A stretch of 64,000 nt of DNA from Diadophis punctatus similis (Eukaryota > Chordata > Lepidosauria > Squamata > Dipsadidae): assembly GCA_023053685.1 (NCBI GenBank), contig JALIGW010000005.1, positions 51,697,742 through 51,761,741 on the forward strand, read 5' to 3'. A model generated the notes under the pieces. It did not search any database. It was not told the origin of the DNA and worked only from the letters and a program-made list of their open reading frames with translations. Both the position numbers and the translations under genes were made by a program. The stretch's first letter is position 1; every line of letters starts with the position of its first letter. Positions 21,809-33,934 of this stretch are shown in pieces.

Positions 21809-21958
21809 GGGTCATTCCATGTCAAGTGGTCTGATTTCAGAAAAGTGCCCAGCTCGACCATCATGGATTTTGATGAAATTTGATGTGAACATGCACACAC
21901 GTCCCCAATGAACATTGGTAAAAGTGTTACATTTGCTGATGCAATACTTGCAGAGATA

Positions 21959-21959
21959 G

Positions 21960-22045
<86 letters not shown>

Positions 22046-24570
22046 TTTGTCACATTTGTATGCCACCCACTCCACAGAGACTCTGGGCGGCTCACAACAT
22101 TAAAAATTTACATGCAACAACAAATATAAAAAGCATTAAAAACAATAAACAATAAAAACAATAATTAAAACATTAAAAAACATTAAAAACAGCAATTAAA
22201 ATAACCCCATATAATAATTCATTCCTGGGGCCAAGAGTAATCGGTGTTATATTAAAATCATTGGCCCCAGGCCTGTCGACAAAGCCATGTTTTTAATGCT
22301 TTTCTGAAGGCTGGCATGGTAGGAATAATGCGGATCTCGGGGGGTAGTGTATTCCAGAGAGCCGGTGCTGCCACAGAGAAGGCCCTTGTTTGTAGGCCTG
22401 CCAGCTGACATTGTTTGGCTGATGGGACCACCAGCAGACCAACTCTGTGGGCTCTAATCGGTCTTAGGGAGGTATGTTGGAGAAGGCGGTCTCGGAGGTA
22501 AACTGGTCCTAAGCCATGTAGGGCTTTAAAGGTAATCACCAACACCTTGAATTGTGCTCGGAGACCTATGGGCAGCCAGTGCAGTTCGCGAAGGATGGGT
22601 GTCACATGGGTGTATCTAGGGCCACCCATCACCACACGTGCCACCACATTCTGCATTAGCTGTAGTCTCCGAACATTCTTCAAAGGTATCCCCATGTAGA
22701 GTGCGTTGCAATAGTCATGAGGTAACAAGGGCATGAGTGACTGTAAGTAGTGCCTCCCGATCCAAGAAAGGACGCAACTGGTGCACAAAATGAACTTGTG
22801 CAAAGGTTCCTCTGGCCACAGCTGTTAGATGTTGGTACAATTTTAGCTGTGGATCCAGAAGGACCCCCAAGTTGTGAGCCCGTTCTGAGGGGATCAAATT
22901 CCCCTCCCCTAGAACCAAGGAGAGACAGATGTCAGAGTCCTTGGGAGGCAACATCCAGAGCCACTCGGTCTTGTCTGGGTTGAGTTTGAGCCTGTTAACC
23001 CCCATACAGACCCTTACAGCGTCCAGACACTGGCACATCACATCGACTGCCTCACTGAATTGGCATGGGGTGGACATGTACAGCTGAGTATCGTCAGCGT
23101 ACTGTTCGAACCTCATACCATGCCTACGGATGATCTCACCCAACGGTTTCATGTAGATATTGAAAAGCATAGGGGAAAGAATCGACCCCTGAGGAACCCC
23201 ACATACGAAGGGTCTCGGGGTCGACCTCTGTCCCCCAGCCAACACTAACTGCGACCGGACAAAGAGATAGGATGAGAACCACCGCAGAACGGTGCCTCCC
23301 ACTCCCATCTCCCTGAGCCATCGCAGAAGGATACCATGGTCAATGGTATCGAAAGCCACTGAGAGGTCAAGTAGCACCAAGATGGAGGAGCAACATCCAT
23401 CTCGGGCTCACCAGAGATCATCCATCAGTGTGACCAAGGCAGTTTCTGTGCTGTGACTGGGCCTGAAACCAGACTGAAAAGGGTCAAGATACTCCGTTTC
23501 ATCCAAGAGCCATTGGAGTTGCAGCGCCACCACCTTCCCCATGAAGGGGAGGTTGGAGACTGGTCGATAGTTTTTAAGGTCAGTTGGGTCCAGGGATGGC
23601 TTCTTAAGGAGGGGCCTCACCACCGCAACCTTTAGAGGCTGGGGGAACAACCCCTCACTCAAAGAGGTGTTGATTAACTCCTGGAACCAACCTCGTGTCA
23701 TCTCCCTACTTGCAGAAACAAGCCAGGAGGGGCACGGATCCAGCATACAAGTGGCAGAGCTTACCGCCCCTATGGCCTTGTCCACTTCCTCAGGGGTCAC
23801 CAGGTCAAACTCTTCCCATAAAATGGGGCTAAGTTCTGCCCCTGTCATCTCGGCTTGCTTTGCCCAATTGGAGTCCAGGTCTGTCCGAATCTGAGCGACT
23901 TTATCTGCCAGAAACTGTACAAATTCCTCAGCTCTACCTTGAAGTGGTTCCTCCATTCCCTCCCCATTGAGAAGGGACTGGGTCACCCTAAAAAGGGAGG
24001 CTGGGCAAGAATCTGCAGATGCAATAAGAGCAGAAAAATGTGAGCATTTTGCCGCCCTTATCGCCACTAGATAAGTCCTAATAAAGGCTCTTAGTAGTGT
24101 TCGGTCGGATTCGGATTTACTTGCCCTTCATCGTCGCTCTAGGCTTCTCTTCTGGCATTTCATCTCCTGGAGTTCCTCGGTAAACCAAGGTGCCCTCCAG
24201 GATCCACTGCCGCGGAGAGGCCATAAAGGCGCAATCCTATCCAAAGCCCCAGATGCCGCCCTATGCCAGGCAGCTATGGCTTCGGAGGAATTGTGTACCA
24301 GGGATTCAGGTAAATCCCCAAACTCCTTCTAAAACCCTTCCGGGTCCATTAGGCACCTGGGGCGGAACCACCTAATCGGTTCCACCTCCCTGCGGTGAGG
24401 GAATGGCGTGGAAAAGTCCAACCTTAATAGGGAATGATCTGACCATGACAAGGGAGAGATGACTAAACCCCTTAATTCCAGATCATTAATCCATTGCCCA
24501 GAGAGAAATACTAAGTCGAGCGTGTGACACCCCCCCCCGTGAGTCAGACCTTGAATTACCTGGGTCAGGT
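21959..24570 (-). mobile_element. L2-type LINE, 5' truncated
   Basis: Minus-strand LINE inserted in the left TIR of the 21809-25255 element. Its 3' end is a long (AAAT)n tail (21959-22050 on the plus strand as ATTT), preceded by the 'gggtggcatacaaatgtga' 3' terminus. The coding region (24067-22258) encodes the pre-RT, RT and C-terminal parts; the endonuclease is missing, so it is 5' truncated near 24570. Confidence 0.88.
22258..24067 (-). pseudogene. L2-type LINE reverse transcriptase
   Basis: Minus-strand translation gives the palm domain: [12 protein letters not shown] (motif A), [17 protein letters not shown] (motif B), YADDTQLY (catalytic motif C) and [10 protein letters not shown]. The C-terminal segment YTHVTPILRELHWLPI ... 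APALWNTLPPEIR is typical of the L2 clade. The frame is cut by a TGA at 23405-23407 (consistent with CGA to TGA) and by a small deletion near 22730. Upstream, LLKKPSLDPTDLKNYRPVSN marks the RT start. The copy is dead. Confidence 0.9.
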
Positions 24571-25269
24571 ATGTATGACCCCATACCGCAGCCTTCGACA
24601 GTATGACTCTGAGGTTTCAGCAACTTTGAGACATAATATCTCCAGCAATATTTTGTTGAGAGAAACAAAACTTGGCCATCTTGTACAACTTGTTGTGCTC
24701 TCTTAAACAAATAATAAAAACATTCTCATGAATTTGGTCATAATTTGGAGCAAAGTTGGCCAAAAATGACTGTGATGCGAAAAAAGGGAAAAGTTCGGTT
24801 TCTTATATCTCTGGAAGGAAAGGTATGAGAAATGTGAAACTTTGTACATAATAACGTAGCAACACAAGGTTTTCGAATATAAATATACTGCTTTCCAATA
24901 GTTTACAAATTGAGTGTAAAGTTTACAAATTGAGTGTAAAGTATTTTCAGCCCGCTTTTACAAAAAAAGACCTTTTGGAAACTCTGTTAAACCATTCTCA
25001 TTAAAAAGAGCATGTTTCAAACCCCCAAAATATTGCCGGAGATATTATGTATCAAAGTTGCTGAAACCGAAGTCATACTGTCGAAGGCTGCGGTATGGGG
25101 TCAAACAAATGACTATATCTCCGCAAATATTGCATCAGCAAATGTAACACTTTACCAATGTTCACTGGGGACGTGTGTGCATGTTCACATCAAATTTCAT
25201 CAAAATCCATGATGGTCGAGCTGGGAGCCCCAGACCTCTTGACATGGAATGACCCAGATGCATTCAGAC

Positions 25270-25770
25270 TTGTAATATTCTGTTACTGTACCTCTATAAT
25301 AAAAGTATATGATTAGCATTCATAACTTTGGTTTCCAGTCTTGTCTACCTCAAAAAGCTGTAAAATACTTACTGAAATATGGCAACCAATTGCATAAGAT
25401 ACAATAAAAATCATAACCAAGCTATACCAGAAAATCTGGACAACACCACAGTAGCCAACAGATTGGAAGAGGTCACTCTACATTCTGAAACCAAAAAAGT
25501 AGAGTTAATAGACTGCACAAACTATTAGGTAATATATTTGTTTTCACATGGTAGCAAAATAATGCTTAGGATCATCAAATGCAGATTACAGCCCTATATA
25601 GAAAATGAGATGCCACATATTCAAGTTGGCTTTCAAAAAAGCTGAGGAATATTATTTCTGATGCATGATGGATAATTGAGAAAGTGAAAGAATACCAAGA
25701 AAAAATCACTGTGTGCTTCATTGATTATAGAAAGTCCTTTGATTTGTGTCAATCACATCAAACTGTAGAA
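25270..25770 (+). mobile_element. RTE/BovB-like LINE remnant
   Basis: With several frame changes, the plus strand reads fragments IWTTPQ, PTDWKRSLYI, PKK, then IIEKVKEYQEKITVCFIDY and KSFD, which follow the RT order of RTE/BovB LINEs (the last is RT motif A). Many stops and indels show great age. It is the right flank of the long-TIR insertion. Confidence 0.58.
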
Positions 25771-25849
25771 TGCACTCAGAAAAGAATGGAAATATAGCAT
25801 TGTGTAATCAGTTAGAATTATTTGCAGCCTTAGAAGCAGCATTTAAAAC

Positions 25850-26810
25850 CACAGGATTTTTCACAGAGACCAAGAAAACACAAGGCAGACAATCAAGCTA
25901 CACACCTGAAGAATCAAAACCACCCCAAAACAGGGGATAGAGCAGCTCTCAAAAAACTAAAGAAAGACCAAATCATTGTCATCCTTCCAGTAGACAAAGT
26001 CTGGTTATTATAGACAGAACATAATAATACAAAAAGCCAAAGAATTACTGGAGGAAAAAGAAACCTACATCCCAGTAAACTTTAAGGAAACACAGAAAAT
26101 AGGCAACCTGATTATAAGAACTCTAAATAATCTGACCAAAAAAGGTCAAATTACAAAAAAAGAATGAAAGTGGATGAAAAACAATGGATCTGTCTTGTCA
26201 TCCTTCAATGGATGCCCCAAAATGCACAAATCCAGCCTACCTCTTCATCCATTACTAGGGACCCAATATACAACTTAACCAAAGTATCAAAACATCTTAG
26301 ACATCTCACCAAGGGAAACAAATATTCTACCTTTTTCCCACTACAGTGTCTTCATAAAATCAAAGGCCTAAAAATAGAAAACTAAATTATGGTGTCGTTC
26401 AATGTCACATCACTCTTTATGTCCATAGATCCAGAACTAGCAAAAGAATTCATGGCAGAAGTACTCTAGAACAGGGGTCTCCAACCTTGGCAACTTTAAG
26501 CCTGGCTGGGGAATTCTGAAAGTTGAAGTCCACCAGGTTTAAAGTTGCCAAGGTTGGAGACCCCTGCTCTAGAACATACTCAATCTAGCCAAAACACTAA
26601 GATTGAAATACCCAAAATCATAGACCTGTAAGCACTGTAACAACCACTATGTAGAAAAGACTGGCAGAAAACTAACAGAGCACATCCATGAACATCAGCT
26701 AGCAATCAGAAGCCATGATGAAAACTCTTAATTTCATAACACATGGATAGATTCAACCACAGTTTCAACTCAAAAACTGAATATCCTGTCTGATTATAAG
26801 AACCTGTAAT
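25850..26810 (+). mobile_element. Penelope-like element remnant
   Basis: Broken frames contain LKKLKKDQIIVILPVDK (Penelope RT N-terminal signature), a 'GCPKMHKSSLPLHPLLGTQ'-like segment corresponding to the GLPKIHK...RPI motif, and a late CNNHYVEKTGRKLTEHI followed by HQLAIRSHDE, resembling the GIY-YIG endonuclease at the end of these elements. The copy carries many stops and is interrupted by a hAT MITE at 26472-26566. Confidence 0.68.
26472..26566. mobile_element. Palindromic hAT MITE, family 2 (short)
   Basis: CAGGGGTCTCCAACCTTGGC ... GCCAAGGTTGGAGACCCCTG with perfect duplication CTCTAGAA (26464-26471, 26567-26574). It interrupts the Penelope-like remnant. Confidence 0.9.
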
Positions 26811-27067
26811 GACATAAAGTGTGGTGACTAGGGTTTGAAGGTAAATGTACTTTCATACAAAAGTAATGTTTATTGTTGGCAAAAACCCAAATACTTTTCA
26901 GTGTTAGATTGTATGCCTAAAGGAATATGAATCTAATGATTAATATATCAAAAACAATATAATTGTGTTTGACAGGAGATATTGAGTGCAAACTGAAACT
27001 TATACACAAATGATTAAAAAAATCGTTAAACAAGTGACTAATTTCTTTGCTTTAGGAGAATGTTTAT

Positions 27068-27405
27068 GGGTGGGCGTGGTGTCCTAGCAGTTAAGACACT
27101 GGGCTATTGAGCAGAAGGTTGGCAGGTCAAGACCCAAGTATTGTATGATGGGATGAGAGCCCATTACTTGTCCTAGCTCCTGCCAATCTAGCAATTTGAA
27201 AGCACGAAAATGCAAGTAGATGAATAGGTACCATTTTGGTGGGAAGGTAACAGTGTTCTGTGTGCCTTAGCATATAGTCATGCTGGCCACATGACCATGG
27301 AAGGACCTTTGGAGAACGCTGGCTTCCTCGGCTAGGAAATGGAAATGAGCACCATCTCCTAGAATCAGACACGACTGGGCAGGGGAAACCTTTACCTTTC
27401 AGGGC
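27068..27405 (+). mobile_element. Sauria SINE
   Basis: A tRNA-like head (GTGTCCTAGCAGTTAAGACAC) is followed by a body that includes CATGCTGGCCACATGACC and ends GGGGAAACCTTTACCTTT, the BovB-derived tail of squamate Sauria SINEs. Flanked by a perfect 14-bp duplication AGGAGAATGTTTAT (27054-27067 and 27406-27419). This is a main reason for calling the genome squamate. Confidence 0.9.
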
Positions 27406-27854
27406 AGGAGAATGTTTATTAAAGTTGTGAAAAATAGATGGACAAACTTTAAAGCATGCAAATGCTGGCACAAACGTAGTGGGTAATATAAAGTCATTCA
27501 TGATGATGAATATTTGTTTAAAGAAATTGTGCATCTGCCCATTTTGTTACATGGAAATTAAGAGTTGGACATGTCAGGACAAAAACGATATTAGGTTGAC
27601 CAATTGGAATCACAGTACATAAGAAATCTGTGTTGCAAAAAAGAAAAAAATACAATTAGAATGAATATTATATAAATGGATAGGACACAAGAGTGACCAA
27701 AACAACAACAACAACCCTGGAGCTATATAACAAATGAAGTTGTCATTAACTACTTTTGGCTACAGTTATCACCTTCAAAGTCCTTCAAGGTATAGGGACA
27801 CACTACAAATATGTTTTTCATGATTTACCTTTGCTGGTATTTTTACATTTGATT

Positions 27855-28799
27855 TACTGTAGTCCTTGATTTTTTATCACAATTGCATCCAGAATTATGG
27901 TTGAAGATTGTGGCGGTTGTTAACCAAGGCACCCACTTAACACAAATTCCATCTCTCTCTCTGTTGCAATCATCAAGTGAAACATGGTGCCTCAAGGGGT
28001 AGGAGATGCCCAGGAGGATGCCCTGCCTCACATCCCCAGCTCACACGTGGTCTGCCTCAGGCCTCCTCCTTCCCCTATTCAGAAGCCAGATAGCGTCATG
28101 CCAGAAGCAAGCATCATTATGGAGAATCCGCAATTCTCACACCATGACAATTGTGGCCACTCCCAAACTGGCGCTTGGTGGCATAAAGTGGTCTCTGTGT
28201 AGAAAGGCCACCTGCTTTTTTTTTCTCAAAGTTGATTTCCAAGTATCACCTTTTTGAAAGAAGCCATGTAATGCAGGGCTCAGAAGCAGGCACCATTTTG
28301 GAAGTGGCCACAATTCTTGAATTGCAAGAATTGTGACTGCTTCTGGGATCACACCATCCAGCTTCTGTATAGGAACTCTGTATGTCACATCAGCTGCTTC
28401 TCCTTGGAAAAGGGAACTTTCAGAAGAGATAAGAAGAAGAAGACCAAATAAATAAGTGAAGTGAGACATGTTGGGGCATGGGAGATCCAAAGATGTGGGT
28501 CCCAGTGGGGCAGGAAGCATGTTCAAGGCCTGAGGGAACCCAACCCACAGAGGAAGTACATCCAAGGGACTGAGTGGGCAAGGATGGGGAGAAAGATAGG
28601 AGTGTGGAGCAGCTGCAAAGTCCCTGCAGTTTGTCATAAGGGCAGGCACATTGCCAAGTGCCCAAATTGTATTCATGTGACCCCAGGGGTGCTGCCGCAG
28701 CCATAACTTCAAGTACAGGTCATAAGTCCCTTTGTAAGTGCCATTGTAATTTTGAATGATCACTGAACAAATGGTAGTAATTTAAGGATCATCTGTACT
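27855..28799. mobile_element. Longer family 1 (Tigger-like) element
   Basis: The outer ends resemble the family 1 MITE (TACTGTAGTCCTTGA... left, ...GGATCATCTGTA right) but the element is about 950 bp, with extra interior sequence. No transposase is readable. It may be a larger deletion derivative of the parent transposon. Confidence 0.5.
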
Positions 28800-29640
28800 G
28801 ACTAAATATTATTTTGTCTGAGCATTTTTGTGGAATTGCCTTATTTAGCTTATCTCTTAATTGGGCTCAGAGCAAACATATATTCCAAACTTGATAAAAT
28901 TAGAGCATAGGGTACACATTATAATAAATAGCAGTGTCACAATTCACAAAGTGGACAATATACTGTACAGCTTACCTGCTTTCAACCTTGGCTAGCTCAG
29001 CGCTTCCTGGTCTGAGACTGCAGGACACACCACAGCTACAATTTCCCAAGCAATTGGGAAATCTTGTATGAAGATTTCCCAATTGCTCAGCTCTAAAAAA
29101 GCTATCTTTTTGCAAGCCAGTGGAGTAGCTAGGTGATTTTACATTTACAGAAATACTTGGATCCCTGTTAAAAATTGCTGTAGTGTATAACATTTATCTT
29201 CTACACTGTTGTTTTAAAATTGTGTCCACATGCTTCACCTGTTGCAGTATACAAACCAACCATAGTTTCCTAGCTCTGGTAAACAAATGCTTTCAGCCTG
29301 TTTATTTTGGTATTGTAATTCCTTTCAATCAGAAAATTTCATCTATTCTCAATGCACAACACATTTACACAGGAATAAATTTCATCCCAGAAATGGACCA
29401 TAAATAATAACAGTGACAATAACAGCAAAACATCTCTAATAAGGTCCTTCCCCCAACCAGATAACCACCAACAATGCTTTATCATTTCTGATTCTACAAC
29501 AGATAATAGAATCCTGACTTCAGGGCTGCCCTCTGGTTATTGATAAAGAAACAGGGTGGTACTGGGCAAACTGGGTGGAAGAAAAGAAATCGGCAGGTGA
29601 CAAGTTCGACTTTCGAAGGATGTAAATTCAAGAGTAATCG
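28800..29640. other. Intergenic or 5' intron sequence of copy A
   Basis: A minus-strand donor-like site follows AAGCAG at 28979 (GTAAGC), and could end a further 5' UTR exon of copy A; evidence is thin. A perfect hairpin, GATTTCCCAATTGC / GCAATTGGGAAATC, lies at 29043-29080. Confidence 0.3.
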
Positions 29641-30300
29641 GACAGCTCCGTCAGTGTGTGTGTCGAGTCAAACTGTCCCTGGTCCCGCTTAACAGTCCTG
29701 AAGAACTCAGTAATACCTTGGAAAACGGCAACGAACCCATAGGCGCTTCCTGTTTACTATTCTTTGTAAGAGTGTTGTCATTTTCAATCAAAGCAAATAG
29801 TGGAGCCAAGCAACGTTGCGCCTGGCAAACCCTTCTATCCCTCACCCCTGAAGTTCCGAGACGAGAGGGACACTTACATTTTACGCCCTTGCGAGGAAGT
29901 TACTCTAAAGAGTAAGCGCGTCGGAATCGCCTTTGCAAACAACAACAACAACAACCCAAAAGGTACTTACGTTAAAAACCAGTTACTGTTACTGCTGTTT
30001 GTTTGTTTGTTTTTCTCCGCCCGTGAGAAAAACGGGATTATGGCGACTGCTCTTCTGCCTCTTCCCGCCCAGCTCCAGGGGCCTTGCTAGGGAACAGGAT
30101 AGGGCGGGGAAGGAGGCAAAGAGCAAATTGAGCTACATATGGGAGGGGGGAGCAAGAAGCCCGAAGGAGGCCGTGCAGCTCAGAGTATTTGAGGGGAAAT
30201 ATTCCCCGCCATAGGAAGTTGCATTCGCCAGAGACTGTTCTAGTTAATCGCACAAGGGAGGAGCTCGTTGCTTAATTGCCTGCATTAAAATGACGGAGAG
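29641..30300 (-). promoter_or_regulatory. Candidate promoter and first exon of PLSCR copy A
   Basis: This block is richer in CpG and GC than its surroundings and has GC boxes (GGGCGGGG near 30104). Two consensus donors face the minus strand: GTAAGTACC after 29971 and GTAAGTGTC after 29878. It lies upstream of the copy A start-codon exon and downstream of the copy B last exon, exactly where a tandem gene's promoter is expected. The transcription start and exon choice are guesses. Confidence 0.5.
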
Positions 30301-31600
30301 ATAAAGCAGAGAGAGTTGCGGGCTGCGGTTGTTTAGAAAAGAAACGAGTGGTCTCTTGCCTACGTCACGGGACCAAGCCTGTTGTGCTTGTCGCTGTAAA
30401 ATTTAACAACCTAAATCCATAGCCTTAGTCCATGGGTCTTTGCCATGGATTAAGTAATAACATTATAGCACCCATTATGCCTTTGCTCCATCCTGTTCGT
30501 CTACCACCCCAAGTGTTTTACTGTTTTTTTTGTGTGTCGGTGGTGAATCTTGGAACAAGAAATGAAGAATTGCCTGAAATTCAATCCGAGGCAGGTGCTT
30601 TCTGGTATCACAGTCTCTTCCCATTTTTTCCCCTTCATTACAAATCTATTTGTTTAGTATATTCAGTTTATTTTGACTTAAGCAAGGTGTGCCAGGGGAA
30701 CTTGGTGGGTACTCAAAAAGATATTGACTGTTGCTCTGACAGCTCAGCGTTAAAAGAATCAAACATTTATTTAGTTGGCTAAATAAACCATGGGCACCGC
30801 CCCAGTCTAATTCATTTGTTTGTTGTGACAGGAAATGGGAAAATGGAATAAGACCTTTTCTTGGCAGCACCGAATTGTTTAATGTAGAAAGAGCAAAATA
30901 ATGTAATGAAACAAAATGATCAGATTGAAAGTTTTGGGCTGTTCATTTTTAGGCTTGTTTATTAGCTATGAAATAGAAACATCATTACTGAAGTTGTAAC
31001 AGTGTCTGAGAATTATAACAGAGGGTAGAATATTTAGAAATAGATGGAAGGTTATGCATACAAATGCTTTGTATAATGAAAACTTTTTTTTCAGCTGTCA
31101 GAACAGACATTTATAGAGATGTTGTCTTCTCTTTCACTTTTGCTGATACATCTAGATTTGTTATCTTAGCATATCTGGATAATACCTACTGCACGGACCA
31201 AGATAGATCATTTTATTCCTGAATATTAATATTCCAAATTTAAATCTGAATGCAAAATAAACTGTCTATCTTTAAAATGAATTTAAGATTATAAACAGAG
31301 AAGCATGCTAATGAAATATAACCACTATTTCTACAGGAACATAAAACTAAGTGTTTAGTTTTAGCTTGCTGAATTGTTAAAGTGAAATTGTATTTATTTA
31401 AATTTATTTTTCCTTTCAAACTAATCAGAGGTTAAAAATAAATTCACGGAGGAAAAAAGATTCAAGAATACCAACAACAGTACCAGATTTAGGCATAAGC
31501 AAACCACAGTTTAGGGCCTCACAATCCAAAGACATTCACAAAATTTCACTTTGCTTGCTTGCTTTTACAATTTTATGTGGCTTTTTAGGTGTGCTGCAAA
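30301..31600. other. Intergenic sequence between copies B and A
   Basis: No exon or repeat recognised; AT-rich, with short chance frames only. Confidence 0.45.
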
Positions 31601-32074
31601 ATACAGGTAGTCCTCAACTTACCACAGCTCTTTTAGTGACGGTGAGGAATACAGGTAGTCCTCAACTTACGGTGAGAAATACAGGTAGTCCTCAACTTAC
31701 CACAGCTCTTTTAGTGACGGTTGTTACAATGACACTGAAAAAAGTTACTTGTGACTGTTTTTCACACTTATAACTGTTGCAACACCCTCATGATCACATG
31801 ATCCAAATTCAGACATCTGGCAACTGACTCATATTTATGACAGTTGCAGCATCCCTGGGTCATATGATCACCTTCGGTAACCTTACGACAAACAATGTTA
31901 ATGGCGAAACCAGATTTATTTAACAACCATGTTACTAATTTAACAACTGGAATTATTCACTTAACAACTGTGGAAAGAAGGGTCTAAAATGGGGCAAAAC
32001 TCACTTAGCAAATGTCTCACATCGCAACAGAAACTTTGGGCTCAGTTTTGATCATAAGTCGAGGACTACCTGTA
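31601..32074. mobile_element. Family 1 MITE with triplicated left end
   Basis: The right end is GAGGACTACCTGTA. The left end AATACAGGTAGTCCTCAACT occurs three times in tandem (about 31600, 31648, 31678), separated by partial copies of CACAGCTCTTTTAGTGACGG. Confidence 0.8.
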
Positions 32075-32116
32075 TGATATTATAATTTATGAGAGAGAAA
32101 AAAGAACTATCTAAAT

Positions 32117-32248
32117 CACGGGTGTCAAGCTCGCAACATCACGTTGCGAGCTTGACATTTCGTGACATTTTTCCCCTTCACAGACCTGGGGTGGGCATGG
32201 CCTGTGCGTGATGCATCCGGCCCGCAGGCCGCCAGTTTGACACCCCTG
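32117..32248. mobile_element. hAT MITE, family 4 (GGTGTCAA ends)
   Basis: CACGGGTGTCAAGCTCG ... GTTTGACACCCCTG flanked by ATCTAAAT on both sides (32109-32116, 32249-32256). An internal palindrome AAGCTCGCAAC..GTTGCGAGCTT lies at the left. Relatives at 45110 and 56756. Confidence 0.88.
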
Positions 32249-32417
32249 ATCTAAATGATAAATATATAATCAGTAAAAGCATTCATTTGAAAATAATTTG
32301 TGGTTTTCACCTTAAATAATTTCCTATTAAATAACTAAAAGCCATATATATGTATTCAGTTTTTTTATGTCAACCTAAGGTCCTATTTTGGTATACATCT
32401 TTCTAAGACCTTCTGAT

Positions 32418-32744
32418 CAGGGGCGGGTTCCTCTTACCTGGCTACCAGTGCGCTGCACGCGCATCATTACATTTCGCACGTGCATCTCCTCATGTGATTT
32501 TGGTTCCACGCATGCGCAGGAAGCAAAAAATACCTGAAATCTCGCATGCACGAGCGTCCCCTCACAAGATTTTGCTTCTGCGCATGTGCAGGAAGCAAAA
32601 AAAAGCCCAAAAATTCGGGGAAAAAGATGGTGCCGTGCGACGGACCAGCAAAGACGGCACTGGACCCATTGCACGCAAATTGCACAATCGGCGGGTCCCT
32701 TCCGGAACGGCTCACTGGACCACACCGGTAGGAACCCACCACTG
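32418..32744. mobile_element. hAT MITE, family 3
   Basis: CAGGGGCGGGTTCC ... GGAACCCACCACTG with perfect duplication CTTCTGAT (32410-32417, 32745-32752). Confidence 0.88.
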
Positions 32745-32759
32745 CTTCTGATGTAACTT

Positions 32760-33926
32760 TTTAATAGGAGTCTCTAAACCCTCTGTAGCTTAGGGCCTCA
32801 CCAAACCTGGCATTGCTGCAATTAGCTGCTTCAAAATTCAGAATAAAATGAAGGTAACCTGTCCCTCCCCTTGAATTTTAAGCTACAGCTGTTCACTAAA
32901 CACCTACTCACACTCTTTCTTCAAAATTAATTTGTCCCTACTATGTAGCAAAAGGAATCCCTTTTTGTTTTGAGTCAGATAATTACCATTCTGAAAATCC
33001 AATAACACAGGAGTAGAGGAAAAGACAATTCTGGAGAATTCAGTTCACATCAAAAACCTCTAACAAAGAAACTCATCTTTCCCACAGACATGCCAAATAA
33101 ATCAAAATTAATGTGGTAAAATTGGTTACCAGAAGAATGCAAGTAAAACTGGCAACTGCATTCTTGGCAATGTGCTTTGGTGCAAAGGGTATGAAAGATC
33201 TTGGTGTTCCTTCCTATTTTTGCTTGCAGATCAGCATCTTTTGTCATAAATAGGAAGAGTTGTCTCAAGGACTGCTTCTTATATAACAACCCCTCAGATA
33301 AATAACCTATCTGGAATTGAAATATGAGACAGGCCCTTCTACGAAGATCCCATTGCCCATCTACGAGACCCATCAGACACAATTATGAGAGTGTCTTTAA
33401 AAGAACTGCCAATATGTTTCATGTAGCTTTTAACTACAGCTTTCAAAATTTGTTTTAATCTTGAACTTTTGTACTTGCTATTAGCTATGTTGAGTAGTCA
33501 GTGCAAACACAAAAGAACAGGATAAAAATACAATAAATCAGTTTATTCACTCATGCAGTGAATAAAGAAAAGTGCTGAAATATTTTATTGAATCTTACAA
33601 GTGTATTTTAAAGCCAATATATATTACAATGGAATTATTATTATTCAGGTTTTTATTTGAATTATACTTAACCAAAATGATTTTTTTACACTTGCATTAT
33701 TTTTTTTACAGATATAAAATACAATCCTCTCCGTCTCTCTCTCCTTTTTCCCCTTTCCATCTCCCACGCTTTCAAATGTTGATATCCATCAAGGCACCAA
33801 AGAAAAGGAAATTGTTCTTTCCATAGTTTCTCGTTAGCTGTATGAACTTTCATCTGAGAATATCATTAGAGTCCCTCTAGAAGTACCATGAGCAGTTGCA
33901 AAAGAGTCTTGCTAATATATTATATA
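32760..33926. other. Intergenic sequence, nothing firmly recognised
   Basis: The minus strand at 33382-33050 holds a 110-codon frame without recognisable domain; composition gives no support for coding. Could be an old LINE scrap. Confidence 0.4.
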
Positions 33927-33934
33927 TTCTAGAG

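Larger units (their letters stand above)
21809..25255. mobile_element. Long-TIR DNA transposon, non-autonomous, with nested L2
   Basis: Ends GGGTCATTCCATGTCAAG (21809) and CTTGACATGGAATGACCC (25255) begin inverted repeats of about 240 bp. The left repeat runs 21809-21958, is interrupted by an L2 LINE, and resumes at 24571-24665 (CATACCGCAGCCTTCGACAG); the right repeat runs 25255-25020. The interior between the repeats is a few hundred bp with a 20-bp tandem duplication (TTTACAAATTGAGTGTAAAG at 24902-24942) and no transposase. I found no clear target duplication, so the superfamily is unassigned. Confidence 0.78.

Noticed and set aside
28137..28763. 208-codon minus-strand frame
   Set aside because: Lies within a MITE-derived element; contains stretches repeated in the element and no domain.
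33050..33382. 110-codon minus-strand frame
   Set aside because: No family motif, no splice context, and not similar to PLSCR exons.
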